Shown here one piece after another: positions 1 through 8,637 of a stretch of 42,710 nucleotides of DNA; position 1 is the first letter of the stretch, and every line of letters starts with the position of its first letter. Origin of the DNA: an uncultured Pseudomonadota bacterium (GTDB lineage: Bacteria; Pseudomonadota; Alphaproteobacteria; Rs-D84); the NCBI GenBank assembly GCA_949283535.1, contig CASDTC010000006.1:1-42710 (forward strand), in the 5' to 3' direction. A program made the position numbers and the translations under genes. The notes beneath the pieces were generated by a model. That model saw only the letters and a program-made list of their open reading frames with translations, was not told the origin of the DNA and ran no database searches.

Positions 1-97
1 AGTTCGCATCAATTGCGAACGCAGTTCGAAACATTACGAATGCCCCACAGCCGGCGTGACAACGCCATGCGAGGGAATCCCTGTGCGCCCACCAAAA
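1..97 (+). ncRNA. C4 antisense RNA-like structured element (possibly 5'-truncated)
   Basis: The stretch folds into successive hairpins: a 6-bp stem at 2-20 (GTTCGC/GCGAAC), a bulged 7-bp stem at about 21-44, a GGCGT/ACGCC stem at about 53-66, and an AGGG/CCCT stem at about 72-82. CACAG near 46-50 can also pair with CTGTG near 81-85. The layout and the GAGGGAATCCCTGTGCGCCC string resemble, from memory, the C4 antisense RNA of P1/P7-like phages, which silences an antirepressor. A terminator follows on the same strand. No functional target is visible, and the left part may be cut by the window edge. A covariance-model search would decide it. Confidence 0.42.
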
Positions 98-103
98 AAA
101 TAT

Positions 104-132
104 AAACCGCATACGGCGGTTTTATTTTTATA
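104..132. terminator. Bidirectional rho-independent terminator
   Basis: A 7-bp stem AAACCGC/GCGGTTT (104-110 with 116-122) has a 5-base loop. On the plus strand it is followed by TATTTTTA and ends the RNA-like element. On the minus strand it is followed by ATATTTTTTT and would end the long minus-strand run finishing at the nlpD-like gene. Confidence 0.8.
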
Positions 133-173
133 AAATCTTGTATATGCATTATTTCTTGGGATACCAACAACTT

Positions 174-1505
174 TTATTTCAAATAAGACGATGGATTATA
201 TGCCTTTGTTCCCTTGCGTATTTCAAAATGTAATTGCGGCTGATCAACTTTGCCTGTTGCACCAACTGTTCCTATTTTTTGTCCAACAGATACTTTTGTC
301 CCACGCCGAACACTCATCGAATCCATGTGTGCATATACCGTCATCCAGCCACCAGAATGTTGTATTATTATCAAATTACCCATTCCTTTGACTTCATTTC
401 CAGCATACGCAACAACACCATTTTCTGCCGCCTTGACCGCCGTTCCACGCGCCGCTCCAATATTAATACCATCATTAAACAAACCACCAGATTTTGCACC
501 ATAATGCGATAATATATTTCCACGCACTGGCCATGAAAACTTTGACGATGAACGTGCTGTTATTGTCGGCAATTTCTGGTTCGGGTCAGATGATATTTTT
601 TCTTTTGGCTGCGCCATGGTGGCTGTGGTATTTTCTGTTCCTATTTTCCCAGATGATGTTCCAGTCGCTGTTGCAGAACTTGCCACACGAACAGGCGCCA
701 CACTTAAATCTGGGACCTTTAATTTCTGACCAATTGATAATGTAAATGGTGCCGACAAATCATTCATCACCGCCAAGTCATTTACAGGTACCGAATACCG
801 CCGTGATAATGAATATAATGTATCACCGGCTGCAACAGTTATTTCACGCAATTGCACACGGGTTTTTGTATTCGGCGTGGTTGATGTTTCCGATTTTACC
901 GGCACTGTAACCGTTTGAACAAATGGTGCCTCTGTTTCACCTGGTATTGTTAATTTTTGACCGACATATAACCCATACGGTGACGTTAACCCATTCGCAC
1001 GCGCCAATTCATCAACACTGATATTATGCCGCGTTGCCAGTGAATATAATGTATCACCAGCCGCAACAGTTATTTCTGTACTGGTTGGTATTGTTGCTGT
1101 ACTGCCATACATTGGCACACGAATAAAATCACCCGTCTGCATATCAGATGCTGCAACATTATCCGCAACGATTGGCGCGCCCGCATCAACATTTACATCA
1201 GATGGCGGTTCGCCATATAATTCATTATCTGACGGTGGCACAATATAATCATTAACACTGGCATATTCAACATAATCAGAACTTTCAACAGAACCGTACA
1301 ATGTTGGCGATGCATATACGCCATAATCAGACGCCGCCGAATTATAAATTTCTGGCTGGGTTTCTGGATCTGCCAACAATGCAGGATAACGTGATGAAAT
1401 AAATTCACCAACTGTGTCTGGTAATGACACAATCTTTGGTTGCAAATCACATGCCGTTATCAATATGGTCACCACACCGACAAAATATAAAACGATTTTT
1501 TTCAC
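174..1505 (-). CDS. nlpD: NlpD-like lipoprotein, LysM x2 plus LytM/M23 domain
   Basis: Predicted periplasmic activator of septal amidases. The N-terminus is a lipoprotein signal with lipobox LITAC (Cys19). A long Ser/Tyr/Asp-rich spacer follows, then two near-identical LysM domains (about residues 144-188 and 222-266, each with AAGDTLYSL), another linker, and a C-terminal LytM domain (about 325-443). Active M23 enzymes carry an HxxxD metal site. Here the place reads NDGINIG, so both first-site ligands are Asn, although the YAHMD and LHFEI stretches remain. This pattern is known from non-catalytic EnvC/NlpD factors that activate amidases. It is the last gene of the minus-strand run, 49 bases after tatC, and ends at the terminator. 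The exact partner amidase is not in the window. Confidence 0.85.
   Translation of the reverse strand: MKKIVLYFVGVVTILITACDLQPKIVSLPDTVGEFISSRYPALLADPETQPEIYNSAASDYGVYASPTLYGSVESSDYVEYASVNDYIVPPSDNELYGEPPSDVNVDAGAPIVADNVAASDMQTGDFIRVPMYGSTATIPTSTEITVAAGDTLYSLATRHNISVDELARANGLTSPYGLYVGQKLTIPGETEAPFVQTVTVPVKSETSTTPNTKTRVQLREITVAAGDTLYSLSRRYSVPVNDLAVMNDLSAPFTLSIGQKLKVPDLSVAPVRVASSATATGTSSGKIGTENTTATMAQPKEKISSDPNQKLPTITARSSSKFSWPVRGNILSHYGAKSGGLFNDGINIGAARGTAVKAAENGVVAYAGNEVKGMGNLIIIQHSGGWMTVYAHMDSMSVRRGTKVSVGQKIGTVGATGKVDQPQLHFEIRKGTKAYNPSSYLK
811..1076 (-). repeat. Duplicated LysM-coding segment inside the nlpD-like gene
   Basis: Bases 811-845 and 1042-1076 are 35-base copies differing at two positions. 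They encode the same stretch of the two LysM domains (VTVAAGDTLYSL region), suggesting recent duplication or gene conversion of the peptidoglycan-binding module. Confidence 0.85.
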
Positions 1506-1554
1506 ACACCAATTATATCACAAAAAACAGAACAAATAAACTGCCCAATGCAAT

Positions 1555-2268
1555 CTATTTTTCATTATCGTGCATAAATAACAAGCTGACTTCAAATAAT
1601 GCCCACATTGGCAATGCTAAAACGATTTGCGAAACGACATCTGGCGGCGTTAATACCGCTGCAATAATAACAATCATCACAATTACATACCGCCGCATTT
1701 TAATTGCGCGCGCGCGCGATAATATTCCAATTCTATTTAACAATACCAGCACCAACGGCAATTGAAATGCAATTCCAAATACTTTCAGCATACCAATTGA
1801 AAACGCCAAATAATCCGTGGCGGCGGGCAATACAACCGATGGCACCGGTGCCGATTGATTTAATTCAATAAAGAATCCGAACACAAACGGGAATAAAACA
1901 TAAAATGCAAAGACCGCCCCCGATAAAAACAATAATGGGGAAAATATCAAAATTGGCCATATTGCACGCCGTTCCGAACAGTGTAATCCAGGGGCAACGA
2001 ATGCCCATATCTGCCATAATGCAAATGGTGTTGTAATAAACAATGCAAACAATACAGACAACGAAAACCGAATCATTAATCCGTCTGTCAATCCACTGTA
2101 TAACAGTTCACCATCTGGCCAAACATTAAATAATGGTATTGTTAATATTTCTTGCATCCATGGGGATAAATACCAACCAAAAACCAGCGCAATAACAAAA
2201 ATACCAATCGTCCATAAAATGCGACGACGCAATTCGGCAAAATGTTGACTTAATGTCATACGCGTCAT
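1555..2268 (-). CDS. tatC: Sec-independent (Tat) translocase subunit TatC
   Basis: Multi-spanning inner-membrane receptor that recognises twin-arginine signal peptides. Of 237 aa, typical for TatC, the N-terminal HFAELRRRI matches the conserved cytoplasmic HxxELRxR motif. FVAPGLHCSERR fits the second conserved cytoplasmic region, and about six hydrophobic spans follow. The start ATG overlaps the tatB stop (ATGA at 2265-2268), with a G-rich Shine-Dalgarno (GGGGG) just upstream inside tatB, indicating translational coupling. TatA is encoded separately at 10647-10928. Confidence 0.95.
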   Translation of the reverse strand: MTRMTLSQHFAELRRRILWTIGIFVIALVFGWYLSPWMQEILTIPLFNVWPDGELLYSGLTDGLMIRFSLSVLFALFITTPFALWQIWAFVAPGLHCSERRAIWPILIFSPLLFLSGAVFAFYVLFPFVFGFFIELNQSAPVPSVVLPAATDYLAFSIGMLKVFGIAFQLPLVLVLLNRIGILSRARAIKMRRYVIVMIVIIAAVLTPPDVVSQIVLALPMWALFEVSLLFMHDNEK

Positions 2269-2603
2269 TTACGCCCCCTGGGTATTTTTTTTCTGTTTTG
2301 CTGTCCGCCCTTTGGTGCCAGGTATTTTTTACCCCGCCCCGATTTTTTTACATGTTTCAGTGGTTCTGAAATACCATCCAATACATCATTTGTTGTTGAA
2401 CGAATAATATCATCAATCGGCTTTTCTAAATCTATTTGTTGGCGAATTTGTTCCGATGCATCTGTTATTTTCCAAATCATTTTACGAATAAATGTTATTG
2501 CGTTCGCCAAGAATCGTGCCACATCTGGCCACATACGCGCCGGTATTACAACAACACCGACCAATAATATTACTAAAAATTCCGCCCAACTGATTCCAAA
2601 CAT
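2265..2603 (-). CDS. tatB: Twin-arginine translocase subunit TatB
   Basis: Single N-terminal membrane helix (MFGISWAEFLVILLVGVVVI), hinge with PARMWPDVARF, then an amphipathic and charged helix and a very basic tail (KKSGRGKKYLAP...). TatB partners TatC in the substrate receptor complex. The 112-aa length and direct coupling to tatC favour TatB over TatA; the shorter, Lys-rich TatA-type paralogue lies at 10647-10928. The gene begins 2 bases after lolA ends in the same minus-strand run. Confidence 0.88.
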   Translation of the reverse strand: MFGISWAEFLVILLVGVVVIPARMWPDVARFLANAITFIRKMIWKITDASEQIRQQIDLEKPIDDIIRSTTNDVLDGISEPLKHVKKSGRGKKYLAPKGGQQNRKKIPRGRK

Positions 2604-2605
2604 TT

Positions 2606-3223
2606 TTAATCGTAAAAAGAATCACCGCCACTGGTACTGATTGTTCTGTGATGATTGATTTGAAAATAATCTGAATCAAAATTTGTTTTTGTTTTTAAAT
2701 CATAAAATGCAACATCTGTTTTTGCACCCGTTGCGTCCACAACCGTCCAAGAATTTAATTTCACGGGATTTTTATCAAATACAACGGTCATATTACCAAT
2801 ACCCTCTTGCCCGCGCAGATTCATTTTTAATGAAAAAGTATTATCTGTGGCATTCGTTTCCATAACATTAATATCTGCATTTTTTAAATCGATATTTTTA
2901 CGAATTAAAATTCCCGCGGGCGTGCTGGTTAATGGAACCGTGGTAATTTGATCCAATGATTTATCAAAGAAATATAAATCATTACCATCTGAAATTAATT
3001 GAATTGGCATATTATCATAATCCAATCGAACCCGCCCCGGTCGCAACATAGAAAAAGTTCCGCGTTCTTGGACGTCATTTGCCGTCTGAACAAATGTCCC
3101 AGCCAGTCCCGTTATTGAATTCAAATATTTTTCCGCCACATCAACATAAGACGCATCAACCGCCGCCTGGGCACCACATGCAATAAATAATCCACAAAAT
3201 ACGGTTAACAAATATTTGATCAT
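2606..3223 (-). CDS. lolA: Outer-membrane lipoprotein carrier LolA
   Basis: Periplasmic chaperone that ferries lipoproteins from LolCDE to the outer membrane. There is a cleavable signal peptide (MIKYLLTVFCGLFIACGAQA, cleavage near residue 20). The body shows LolA features: an early FVQ segment (GTFVQTANDVQERG), RPGRVRLDYD, then alternating beta strands, over 205 aa. No downstream OM receptor LolB is visible here. The start overlaps the nrnA stop by four bases. The gene makes sense beside several lipoproteins in this window (nlpD-like, 47-aa lipoprotein) and lnt. Confidence 0.9.
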   Translation of the reverse strand: MIKYLLTVFCGLFIACGAQAAVDASYVDVAEKYLNSITGLAGTFVQTANDVQERGTFSMLRPGRVRLDYDNMPIQLISDGNDLYFFDKSLDQITTVPLTSTPAGILIRKNIDLKNADINVMETNATDNTFSLKMNLRGQEGIGNMTVVFDKNPVKLNSWTVVDATGAKTDVAFYDLKTKTNFDSDYFQINHHRTISTSGGDSFYD

Positions 3224-4176
3224 TTCATTTCTCCCCTGAACAATTCCAAGACACTCATACGAACATTTTCCAATGTGTCATGAATAACCGCCCCCGCGGC
3301 ATACATATGCCCACCGCCCCCCAAAATGGTTGCAATTCCATCAACAGGATTTGCCCGACTGCGCAAAGACACACTGATTTGCGTATCTTTCTGCTGCTTT
3401 AACAAAATAATATATTCCACACCGCGTATATGCCCCAACAGGTTTAATATCATATCACTGCGTCCATCCAGCTTTTTATAATCCCCTTTTTCAACTGTTG
3501 CCAATGCCACGCGTCCATGGAAAAAGAATTCTGCCCGCGATGCAACCGCTGCCTCGGTCAAAACGGCTTTTCTTGGTTTGTTATTTAATAAATTTGACAG
3601 TTGTTCTATATTCACGCCATCATCAACCAATTGTGCCATTATACGCAATGGCGCACCACGGCGCGCATACTTAAAGAATCCAGTATCCGTCAATATAGAT
3701 AATGTAATTAAATCATTAACAACCGAATCGCGCACCCATTTTAAATCATGCGCAATTTTAAATATAATTTCCCCAGTCGCCGCCGCGGAAACATCATTTA
3801 AACACAAATCTGATACAGGTTCATCATTTTTATGATGATCAATTTCAATAACATATTCAGCAGAATTAATTATCGGCATTACCCCGCCAATATTTACCAC
3901 CGTTCCATAATCAACCAATATTGCCAAATCGAAATGTCCGATATTTTCAACTTTACCAAAATAATGCATCCGTCCACGATTTGGGATATTATCCAACATA
4001 TCTGGGAAATTGCCATCGTATACACATAATGGTTTCACACCAAAATTTAATTCTATTAATCGCGCCAATGCCAATGCCGAACAAACCGAATCACCATCTG
4101 GATTTTTATGCCCAGCAATAACGATTGATTTCGCCTTTTTAATTTTTTCAATAAATATATCTATATTTTTTTTCAT
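3220..4176 (-). CDS. nrnA: DHH-family phosphoesterase, NrnA-like oligoribonuclease/pAp phosphatase
   Basis: Cytoplasmic Mn-dependent phosphoesterase of the DHH/DHHA1 superfamily, likely degrading nanoRNAs and pAp. The N-terminal DHH domain shows HKNPDGDS (first metal site), VDYG and the signature IDHH. The C-terminal DHHA1 domain carries GGGGHMYAAGA for substrate binding. The length of 318 aa matches NrnA (about 310-330), far shorter than RecJ. It sits between recJ, another DHH enzyme, and lolA, overlapping both by ATGA. NrnA is best known from Firmicutes, where it replaces Orn; whether this genome also has orn cannot be seen here. Confidence 0.85.
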   Translation of the reverse strand: MKKNIDIFIEKIKKAKSIVIAGHKNPDGDSVCSALALARLIELNFGVKPLCVYDGNFPDMLDNIPNRGRMHYFGKVENIGHFDLAILVDYGTVVNIGGVMPIINSAEYVIEIDHHKNDEPVSDLCLNDVSAAATGEIIFKIAHDLKWVRDSVVNDLITLSILTDTGFFKYARRGAPLRIMAQLVDDGVNIEQLSNLLNNKPRKAVLTEAAVASRAEFFFHGRVALATVEKGDYKKLDGRSDMILNLLGHIRGVEYIILLKQQKDTQISVSLRSRANPVDGIATILGGGGHMYAAGAVIHDTLENVRMSVLELFRGEMK

Positions 4177-5936
4177 AACGCTATATCTTCCAAAAAGAAT
4201 TGCGCACTGATGCGACCGTTATAATCATTTTCCTTTAATTTCCCCAACAGTTTTATTTTAGTGTTTACATTTGCATCGTCCAGTAAAAAATCACCCACCG
4301 GGGTTCCCGCCAAATTAAATCCAACAAACGCCAATTGATTGCCACTGCTGGTGGCAACAGCCCCGCGCAAATGCGCCCCTGCGCCCATTGTTGTGGCATA
4401 CCGCAATGTTGCCCCATTTAAAACCAGCGTTGGTTCTGGATTTCCCTGACCAAACGGTGCCAGCGCACTTAACTTGTTAACTAATTTTAATGTTGCCCCA
4501 CCCGCATCGATTTCTGCATCGGCAATAATTTCATTGCTGATGGTTGTTCCATCTAATTGATTACGAACCGCATTTTCCAAGAAATCGCAAAACGCCTTTT
4601 CGTTCTGCACCGACAATGAAAACCCTGCGGCTGCGGCATGTCCGCCACCTTCGGAAATAATACCTGCCGCCAAAGCATCATGTATTATTTTTCCTAAATC
4701 AATTCCTGGGATTGATCGCCCAGAACCATTTATAATCCCATCACAACGCGTTGCGACACAAGACGGCAAATTATATTTATCTTTTAATCGCCCGGCAATA
4801 ATACCCATAACACCGCCATGCCAATTATCCCCGCAAACAAACAAACTGCAATGACCATCTTGGCATGATTTTTGTGCCATTTCATTTGCCCGCATCATTA
4901 TAGCATTTTGAATATCTATCCGTTCTTGATTCATCTGGTGCAGTTTTTGCGCCAAATCATTTGCAATCAATGGATTATCCGTCAGCAATAATTCCAATGC
5001 TGGTGAAGCAGAATCTAATCGTCCGGCGGCATTTAACCGTGGTCCCAACGCAAAGCCAGCAGCATACACAGATGGCTTTTTGATACCAGCAACATCCATC
5101 AATGTACGCAGCCCCAAATTATTACGCAACCCCATAACTTTCAACCCGGTTGCAACAAATGCACGATTTAATTCAATCAATGGCATAGTATCGCAAATAG
5201 TTCCCAATGCGACAAGATCCATATAATTCATTAAATCATTATTTTGCACCGCATCCGCCATATTCACGGGCAATTTACGCGACTTTAATTCACGGCGCAA
5301 TGCAACCAAAACCAAAAACGCGACCCCAACCCCCGCCAGATATGTCATACCAGATGTATCATCCGCGCGCTTTGGGTTAACAACCGCATCTGCATTTGGC
5401 AATTCTGTATCTGGCGAATGATGATCTGTGACAACGACACGCAAACCACGGGATTTTGCATATGCAACATCTTCTATACCGCTGATGCCACAATCAACAG
5501 TTATCATTAATTTAGCGCCCGAATTTACAATTTCATCAATAGCATGAATATTTAATCCATACCCTTCGCCTTCGCGGGTTGGCAAATGCCAAATGACATC
5601 AACACCCAAAGTTTTTAAATACTTAACAAATATTGCGGTTGATGTTATACCATCAACATCATAATCACCATATATTGCAATTTTTTCACCACTTAAAATG
5701 CTGTCTGCGATAACCTTTGCCGCCACATCCATATCACACAGCATCGATGGATTTGGCATATATTCCTTTATACTGGGATTCAAGAATTTTTCCATCGCGC
5801 CCATATCATTAACACCGCGCGCCATTAAAATTGTCTGCAATAAATTATCTGCCGAACCTGAACCAGAATCCTGTCCAGGATATGTCACCACCGCCCATGT
5901 CCGCCCCAACATGGACTTATCAACTACTGTTCTCAC
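4173..5936 (-). CDS. recJ: Single-stranded-DNA-specific exonuclease RecJ (GTG start)
   Basis: 5'-3' ssDNA exonuclease for recombinational and mismatch repair. Motifs in order: IYGDYDVDG (motif I), VTVDCGISG, VVTDHHSPD (DHH), DAVVNPKR, a ring of RecJ-specific LNAAGRLDSA, and DHHA1 motif GGGHAAAAGFS, then an OB-like C-terminus. I place the start at GTG 5936 (587 aa) because AAGAGA lies just upstream. The longer reading to 5975 adds a run of Ile codons with no ribosome-binding site. The gene lies 42 bases after ftsI and overlaps nrnA by four bases. Confidence 0.93.
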   Translation of the reverse strand: MRTVVDKSMLGRTWAVVTYPGQDSGSGSADNLLQTILMARGVNDMGAMEKFLNPSIKEYMPNPSMLCDMDVAAKVIADSILSGEKIAIYGDYDVDGITSTAIFVKYLKTLGVDVIWHLPTREGEGYGLNIHAIDEIVNSGAKLMITVDCGISGIEDVAYAKSRGLRVVVTDHHSPDTELPNADAVVNPKRADDTSGMTYLAGVGVAFLVLVALRRELKSRKLPVNMADAVQNNDLMNYMDLVALGTICDTMPLIELNRAFVATGLKVMGLRNNLGLRTLMDVAGIKKPSVYAAGFALGPRLNAAGRLDSASPALELLLTDNPLIANDLAQKLHQMNQERIDIQNAIMMRANEMAQKSCQDGHCSLFVCGDNWHGGVMGIIAGRLKDKYNLPSCVATRCDGIINGSGRSIPGIDLGKIIHDALAAGIISEGGGHAAAAGFSLSVQNEKAFCDFLENAVRNQLDGTTISNEIIADAEIDAGGATLKLVNKLSALAPFGQGNPEPTLVLNGATLRYATTMGAGAHLRGAVATSSGNQLAFVGFNLAGTPVGDFLLDDANVNTKIKLLGKLKENDYNGRISAQFFLEDIAL

Positions 5937-5978
5937 GCTAATCTCTTTTTTTATTATCAGAATAATTATAATCAAAAA

Positions 5979-7604
5979 TTATTCAAATAGCAACGGCAGT
6001 ATACTATCAAGAATTTTTCCCGTTGTTGGCACTGCATTCCATGCTGCTGTACGCCATCCAAAAGTTTCTTTTGTTCCCTGGGGTTCATCTAAAATAACTA
6101 AAATCGTATATTGGGGTGCACTTACTGGGAAAATCCCAACGAACGCGGTTAAATTTCTTTTTCTATCCACCTGACCGTTTGTATATTTTACCGCAGTTGC
6201 AGTTTTACCACCAATCTGTATTCCCGCAATTCGTGCCTGGCGTCCACTGGTTTCTTCGGCAACATGGAACATAACTTCGCGCAAACGCGCCGATATTTCA
6301 TCGGATAACACGCGTTCACCCTGGACAACACCAACATCGCGTCTTAATAATGTTGGATAAATATAAAAACCGCCATTTGTCATTGCATTTACCGCCAACA
6401 ATAAATGCATTGGTGATACTGCAATACCATGCCCATATGCCATTGTTGCCCGTTCAACAGGTCCCCATTGCGCCGGCAACAGTGGATGTTCGGTGCGTCC
6501 AAATTCTAAATCCAACGTTTCATTAAAATGCAACCGATTAAAGAATTCACGCTGTACCCCATCTGGCAAATCCAATGCAATCTGCGCACTGCCAACATTA
6601 CATGAATACAACATGATTTCTTCAACTGTTAAATTCGGGCGCGGTGGTTTAAAACTCGGTAAATCTCTAATATAATCTGCAATGCGTCCAAATTTATCAT
6701 ATATTTTAAACGGTTCCGCGACATAGTATTCTTTTGTTATGCCATTTTCCATTGCCAATGCTGTATTAAATATTTTAAATATAGATCCCATTTCAAAAAC
6801 ACCGCGCACAGGCATAAACATTCTGTTTTTTGCCGGATCCAAATTTATATTTTCCGGATCAAAATCTGGCAATGATACCATCGCAATCATTTCACCCGTT
6901 CTGGAATTCATCAGTAATCCCATTGCTGCCTTGGCCTGATATTTTTGCATTGCCATTGACAATTGTTCATAAAATACCGATTGAATACGCGAATCCAGCG
7001 ACAACCGCAGCGGGTCTGTATTTTCAGACAAATAATCATCATATATTCGTTCTGCCCCTTCTAAACCATGACCATCACTGCCAACAAATCCAACGGCATG
7101 CGAAAATAATCTGCGTTTTGGATACCGACGTGTTTGTATTGGTTCTATTTCCAAACCCACCAATGCGGCATTTTCAACAACAGCCCGCGCAGCATCTGAT
7201 GCATATTTTTTTACATATATAAATTTACGCCCAGAATTTACCAATTCCAACGCATCCGCCAAACTGTATTCATATGGCAATGCCTGATGTATTGTGGTGG
7301 CAACCGCATCCCGATCCTTTACAACAGAATTCCGCAAAATAATATGACCAGACATTATATTTTTCGCCAATATATCGCCATTTCTGTCAACGATATCTGC
7401 ACGTTGAATTGTCCATGCGCCATCAGCACCCGCCAAACGCGCCCGATCTGTCCCCTGAATTCCCAATTGCAATGTTCGAACAACAAAAACAAAAAACGCG
7501 GCAATAAAGCACAAATAAATTATGCGCAAACGCTGTCGCCCGATTCGATCACCAAACGCACCGGCAAAACCATGCTTAAAAATATCTTTACCAACTTCAA
7601 ACAT
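5979..7604 (-). CDS. ftsI: Septal peptidoglycan transpeptidase FtsI (PBP3)
   Basis: Class B penicillin-binding protein. One N-terminal transmembrane helix (about 28-48) precedes the dimerisation domain containing RNGDILA and RRYPKRRLFSHAVGFVG. The transpeptidase domain has SxxK as SIFK (Ser274, Lys277) and SxN as SCN (334-336). The third motif, normally KTG or KSG, reads KTA (467-469), an unusual change. No PASTA domain follows, and 541 aa fits FtsI. It follows ftsL with no gap, as in the dcw cluster, but murE, murF and mraY do not follow; recJ does. Could in principle be PBP2/MrdA, but the ftsL neighbour argues for FtsI. Confidence 0.9.
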   Translation of the reverse strand: MFEVGKDIFKHGFAGAFGDRIGRQRLRIIYLCFIAAFFVFVVRTLQLGIQGTDRARLAGADGAWTIQRADIVDRNGDILAKNIMSGHIILRNSVVKDRDAVATTIHQALPYEYSLADALELVNSGRKFIYVKKYASDAARAVVENAALVGLEIEPIQTRRYPKRRLFSHAVGFVGSDGHGLEGAERIYDDYLSENTDPLRLSLDSRIQSVFYEQLSMAMQKYQAKAAMGLLMNSRTGEMIAMVSLPDFDPENINLDPAKNRMFMPVRGVFEMGSIFKIFNTALAMENGITKEYYVAEPFKIYDKFGRIADYIRDLPSFKPPRPNLTVEEIMLYSCNVGSAQIALDLPDGVQREFFNRLHFNETLDLEFGRTEHPLLPAQWGPVERATMAYGHGIAVSPMHLLLAVNAMTNGGFYIYPTLLRRDVGVVQGERVLSDEISARLREVMFHVAEETSGRQARIAGIQIGGKTATAVKYTNGQVDRKRNLTAFVGIFPVSAPQYTILVILDEPQGTKETFGWRTAAWNAVPTTGKILDSILPLLFE

Positions 7605-7916
7605 TTATTGTTGTATGTCTTTGTTTGTTATTTCCCGATACGGCAAATCATTTATTTCCACAGATTTATGAAAACTGACCACTTCGGCATCAGGCGAAAT
7701 ACTGACCACCAGATTACGCAATATTTCCGGTCGAACATATGATGCAAAATTTGCCTGGGCAACTGCTATTTCTTGCTGTGTATCAACGATTGCGGCACGC
7801 ACACGATTTCGTTCATCATTTTGCGTATCATAACACACCTGCAATGTTGACAACAACATTGCAACAACAGCAATTGCAATCCAACCAACACGAAACATTA
7901 TTTCGCTTTCACGCAT
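7605..7916 (-). CDS. ftsL: FtsL-like cell-division membrane protein
   Basis: 103 aa with one N-terminal membrane helix (about residues 8-27) followed by a probable coiled coil (TQNDERNRVRAAIVDTQQEI) and a short periplasmic tail: the FtsL/DivIC topology. It ends directly at the ftsI start codon, the classical ftsL-ftsI order, so I assign it by position and topology rather than sequence motif. The first ATG (7916) has GGAAAG close upstream; a second ATG six codons later is an alternative start. Confidence 0.75.
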   Translation of the reverse strand: MRESEIMFRVGWIAIAVVAMLLSTLQVCYDTQNDERNRVRAAIVDTQQEIAVAQANFASYVRPEILRNLVVSISPDAEVVSFHKSVEINDLPYREITNKDIQQ

Positions 7917-7953
7917 ATCTTTCCGCCGGATAATTTACCTATGTTTAATGTTA

Positions 7954-8316
7954 TCATAAATTTTGTAAAAAACGAATCATTGAATTAACCCCGCCTAATC
8001 GCCCTGTACCCAGATTCAACCCCAACGAAGAAAATTCACCCCATAAATCCATTTTTTTTATATCATCTGCACTTTTGCCATCAACCATCGCGGTTATAAT
8101 TGCAACAATTCCGCGAACCAATGCCGAATCGGCACGACCATAAAACCGATTACCATCACGACAAATTTCTGCAAAAGACGCACACCCAACAATTTCATTA
8201 CATATGGCGCCATCTGGAACATCTGGCATATGTGCCCCAAAATCCATAACCATATCCAATTTCTCGACTGGATCTGCCACCATCAACAACATGTTTTTCA
8301 TATCTAAATAATTCAT
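7954..8316 (-). CDS. sufE: SufE cysteine desulfuration protein
   Basis: Sulfur acceptor that takes persulfide from SufS. The fold signature and acceptor cysteine lie in NEIVGCASFAEI. FYGRADSALVRGIVAII and LGLNLGTGRLGGVNSMI are conserved later segments. I use ATG 8316 (120 aa), which lies just after the sufT stop with GGTGG upstream; the reading from 8388 only overlaps sufT. It is the third gene of a compact sufS-sufT-sufE set, with no sufBCD in view. Confidence 0.9.
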   Translation of the reverse strand: MNYLDMKNMLLMVADPVEKLDMVMDFGAHMPDVPDGAICNEIVGCASFAEICRDGNRFYGRADSALVRGIVAIITAMVDGKSADDIKKMDLWGEFSSLGLNLGTGRLGGVNSMIRFLQNL

Positions 8317-8321
8317 TTGTA

Positions 8322-8636
8322 TTACCACCCCTGCTCTGTTAAATCCAGTTCCAAACGCGCCGCATCTGACATACGCGATAAATCCCATGGCGGATCCCAG
8401 ACCAAATCAACATGCACATCACGACCGCCTGATATAGTCAAAACACTATCATGAACCTGCTGTAATAATTCTTCCATCATTGGACATGTTGGACTGGTAA
8501 AAGTCATTTTTATATCAACACTTTTATCAGAAATTGATATATCGTACACCAATCCCAAATCCCAAATATTTACCGGTATTTCTGGATCATATACACTGCG
8601 CAAAGCCTCTATAACATTTTCTTGTGTCAATTCCAT
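8322..8636 (-). CDS. sufT: SufT-like MIP18/DUF59 Fe-S assembly factor
   Basis: 104-aa DUF59 (MIP18-like) domain: SVYDPEIPVNIWDLGLVYDI is the family N-terminal signature, followed by MTFTSPTCPM with the conserved cysteine and VDLVWDPPWD. Such proteins assist maturation and delivery of Fe-S clusters in SUF systems. The start is ATG 8636, one base after the sufS stop codon; starting at 8651 would add five residues inside sufS. Function in this organism is inferred from the suf context. Confidence 0.88.
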   Translation of the reverse strand: MELTQENVIEALRSVYDPEIPVNIWDLGLVYDISISDKSVDIKMTFTSPTCPMMEELLQQVHDSVLTISGGRDVHVDLVWDPPWDLSRMSDAARLELDLTEQGW

Positions 8637-8637
8637 T

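Noticed and set aside
1..59. Open frame ending at TGA 57 (tail reads FASIANAVRNITNAPQPA)
   Set aside because: Too short and overlaps hairpins of the RNA-like element; a partial gene from the left cannot be excluded but has no support here.
80..95. tRNA-like 3' end (CCCACCA)
   Set aside because: No T-arm consensus and no cloverleaf upstream.
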